From Chloroflexota bacterium (GTDB lineage Bacteria > Chloroflexota > Anaerolineae > Anaerolineales > Anaerolineaceae), in the NCBI GenBank assembly GCA_012729755.1, contig JAAYCN010000067.1, positions 1-64,000 of the forward strand: DNA of 64,000 bases, in the 5' to 3' direction. The position numbers and the translations under genes are program-made. Shown piece by piece: positions 62,313 through 64,000 of this stretch (positions are counted from its first letter, which is position 1; every line of letters starts with the position of its first letter). The notes beneath the pieces were generated by a model. The model was not told the DNA's origin, did not search any database, and saw nothing but the letters and a program-made list of their open reading frames with translations.

Positions 62313-63962
62313 ATGGCAGACAAAGAAAAAATCAAACATGCTTTGGGGAAACTGCCATGGGTGAGTGAAGCCTGGTGGGCGGTGAGAGGTAAGAAGAAAC
62401 CTTGGTCATCTCATTTTAAGCTTGAGGGGCTGAGAGGGGTGCTGACGGGGGCGGTGACGGACGTGAGGCAGTTGGCTATGCAAAACGGCCACCCAAAAAA
62501 GGTCTTGGTATTCGCATCGCTGCATTATTGGATCGAACAGGCGGGGTTAATCGCGCTGGCTTTGGCCGGACAGGGGCATAAGGTCGCTTTGGGGTACTTG
62601 CCTTACGCGGATTGGGACAAGCCGATCAACGATTTTGATCTGCGCCGGCAGGCGGTTTATGCGAAAGAAGCGCTTAAGCCGGCTGAAGAGGTGATGAAGG
62701 TGGCTTGTCTGACTGACGCGGCTGTTAAACGTGGCAAGTTGCTCGGCCTGCCCGAAGAGACAGCCGATATTATTGAGCATGTTTCGCGCTACGATGTGAT
62801 GTATACGCGCCAAATTGAAACGGTTGATCCTGAGGATCCGCTTTATCTGCTGAGAATGGAGCGAAATGCCAAGGCTGCCTTGGCTTTATATCGCTGGTTC
62901 AGCCAGGAGAGCCCAGATGTAGTGATTGTGCCTAATGGCACCATCCTCGAAATGGGCGTGGCTTACGCGATGGCGCGCGTGATGGGCATTCACGCGGTCA
63001 CTTTTGAGTTCGCGGATCAACGCGAACGCATCTGGCTGGCGCAGGACAGCGAGATTATGACTCACGATACCACCGCGCTGTGGTCGGCGCTTGGTAATCG
63101 GCCTTTGCCTGAAAGAGCGCGTGAGAAACTCGTCGAACTGTTTAGCGCGCGCAAAAAAGCGATCACCTGGGGCGAATTCGCCAGGCAGTGGCAGGCAAGC
63201 CCTCAGCGCGGTTCAAACGTGGTCAGGGAAGCGTTGGGTCTGGATGAACGTCCGCTTGCCCTGTTGGCGACGAATGTTTTAGGCGACAGTTTGACCCTGG
63301 GGCGTCAAAAAATCAGCGCGAGCATGGCGGAATGGGTCGTGAAAACAATCGATTGGTTTAGAAAGCGGCCGGACTTGCAGCTGGTCGCGCGCATCCACCC
63401 GGGCGAGCTGATCACACACGGTACCTCGATGGTGGAGGTGATTGAAGAACAGTTCGGCGGCCTGCCCGAAAACATTCATGTGATTAAGCCCGGCGAAAAG
63501 GTGAACACCTATGACCTGGTGGATCTGGCTGATTTTGGCCTGGTTTTTACCACCACAGTCGGGCTCGAAATGGCGATGGCTGGGCTGCCGGTGATGGTGG
63601 CTGGCAAGACACACTACGCCAACAAAGGTTTTACGCTGGACCCGCAGGATTGGGAAGAGTATCAGGATATGCTTGAGAAAGTTGCCAGTGACCCGGTCGG
63701 GGCAAGGCTGTCAAAGGCTCAGGTCGAACAGGCCTGGATGTACGCCTATTTGTTCTTCTTCGAATTCTCGCTGCCTTTCCCCTGGCACTTATTGTGGCTG
63801 GCAGATGATTTTAAAGCGCGCCCGATGCGTTATGTGCTGAACCACCAGGGTCAGGAAAAATACGCGAAAACCTTTGGCTACCTGGTTGGCGAGCCGCTCA
63901 ATTGGCAGGAACGCGGCTTAGCGCGCCTCAATGAACAGGCGGAGGTAACCAATGCCGACTGA
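62313..63962 (+). CDS. Capsule/glycan biosynthesis protein, glycosyltransferase-like
   Basis: Position after wzm/wzt; LVARIHPGELITHGTSMVEVIEE and VFTTTVGLEMAMAGLPVMVAGKTHYANKGFT motifs. Confidence 0.65.
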   Translation: MADKEKIKHALGKLPWVSEAWWAVRGKKKPWSSHFKLEGLRGVLTGAVTDVRQLAMQNGHPKKVLVFASLHYWIEQAGLIALALAGQGHKVALGYLPYADWDKPINDFDLRRQAVYAKEALKPAEEVMKVACLTDAAVKRGKLLGLPEETADIIEHVSRYDVMYTRQIETVDPEDPLYLLRMERNAKAALALYRWFSQESPDVVIVPNGTILEMGVAYAMARVMGIHAVTFEFADQRERIWLAQDSEIMTHDTTALWSALGNRPLPERAREKLVELFSARKKAITWGEFARQWQASPQRGSNVVREALGLDERPLALLATNVLGDSLTLGRQKISASMAEWVVKTIDWFRKRPDLQLVARIHPGELITHGTSMVEVIEEQFGGLPENIHVIKPGEKVNTYDLVDLADFGLVFTTTVGLEMAMAGLPVMVAGKTHYANKGFTLDPQDWEEYQDMLEKVASDPVGARLSKAQVEQAWMYAYLFFFEFSLPFPWHLLWLADDFKARPMRYVLNHQGQEKYAKTFGYLVGEPLNWQERGLARLNEQAEVTNAD

Positions 63963-64000
63963 CCAGATCAAGGAGGAAGTCAGCCGCTTCTATAATCAGA
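63952..64000 (+). CDS. 5' end of a truncated gene (MPTDQIKEEVSRFYNQ..., possibly a methyltransferase)
   Basis: ATG at 63952 overlapping the previous stop; runs off the window. Confidence 0.5.
   Translation, partial: MPTDQIKEEVSRFYNQ

Overview
The window reads as a chromosomal segment of a Chloroflexota/Anaerolineae-like bacterium; this placement is inferred from gene content, not computed. It carries housekeeping genes (dnaN, clpC, radA, holA, rnhB, ssb, galK, tsaE-tsaB-rimI, uracil-DNA glycosylase), transporters, envelope proteins (VanW, LCP, LysM, M14, M23) and the start of a polysaccharide biosynthesis/export cluster from about 53.9 kb to the right edge. RNA genes: a tRNA-Arg with apparent GCG anticodon, tRNA-Pro(UGG) and the small SRP RNA. 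Two perfect 16-bp parS sites (7357, 7490), dnaN, a phased one-strand array of DnaA-box-like 9-mers (24888-24997) and an apparent GC-skew change near 24 kb suggest this is an origin-proximal region. About 6.2-9.8 kb is decayed: a dead transposase and a shattered PEP/pyruvate-binding (PPDK-like) gene. Main candidates for something new: (1) a Cas4-like nuclease split into two translationally coupled, membrane-anchored halves, close to translin-like, DUF3467 and ssb genes with no CRISPR in view; (2) a ChlI-type ATPase and VWA protein separated only by a -1 shift at an A10 slippery run; (3) an in-frame GIY-YIG/galactokinase fusion; (4) the oriC candidate; (5) a MerR operator with 19-bp spacer. All assignments come from reading the sequence; no database searches were run.
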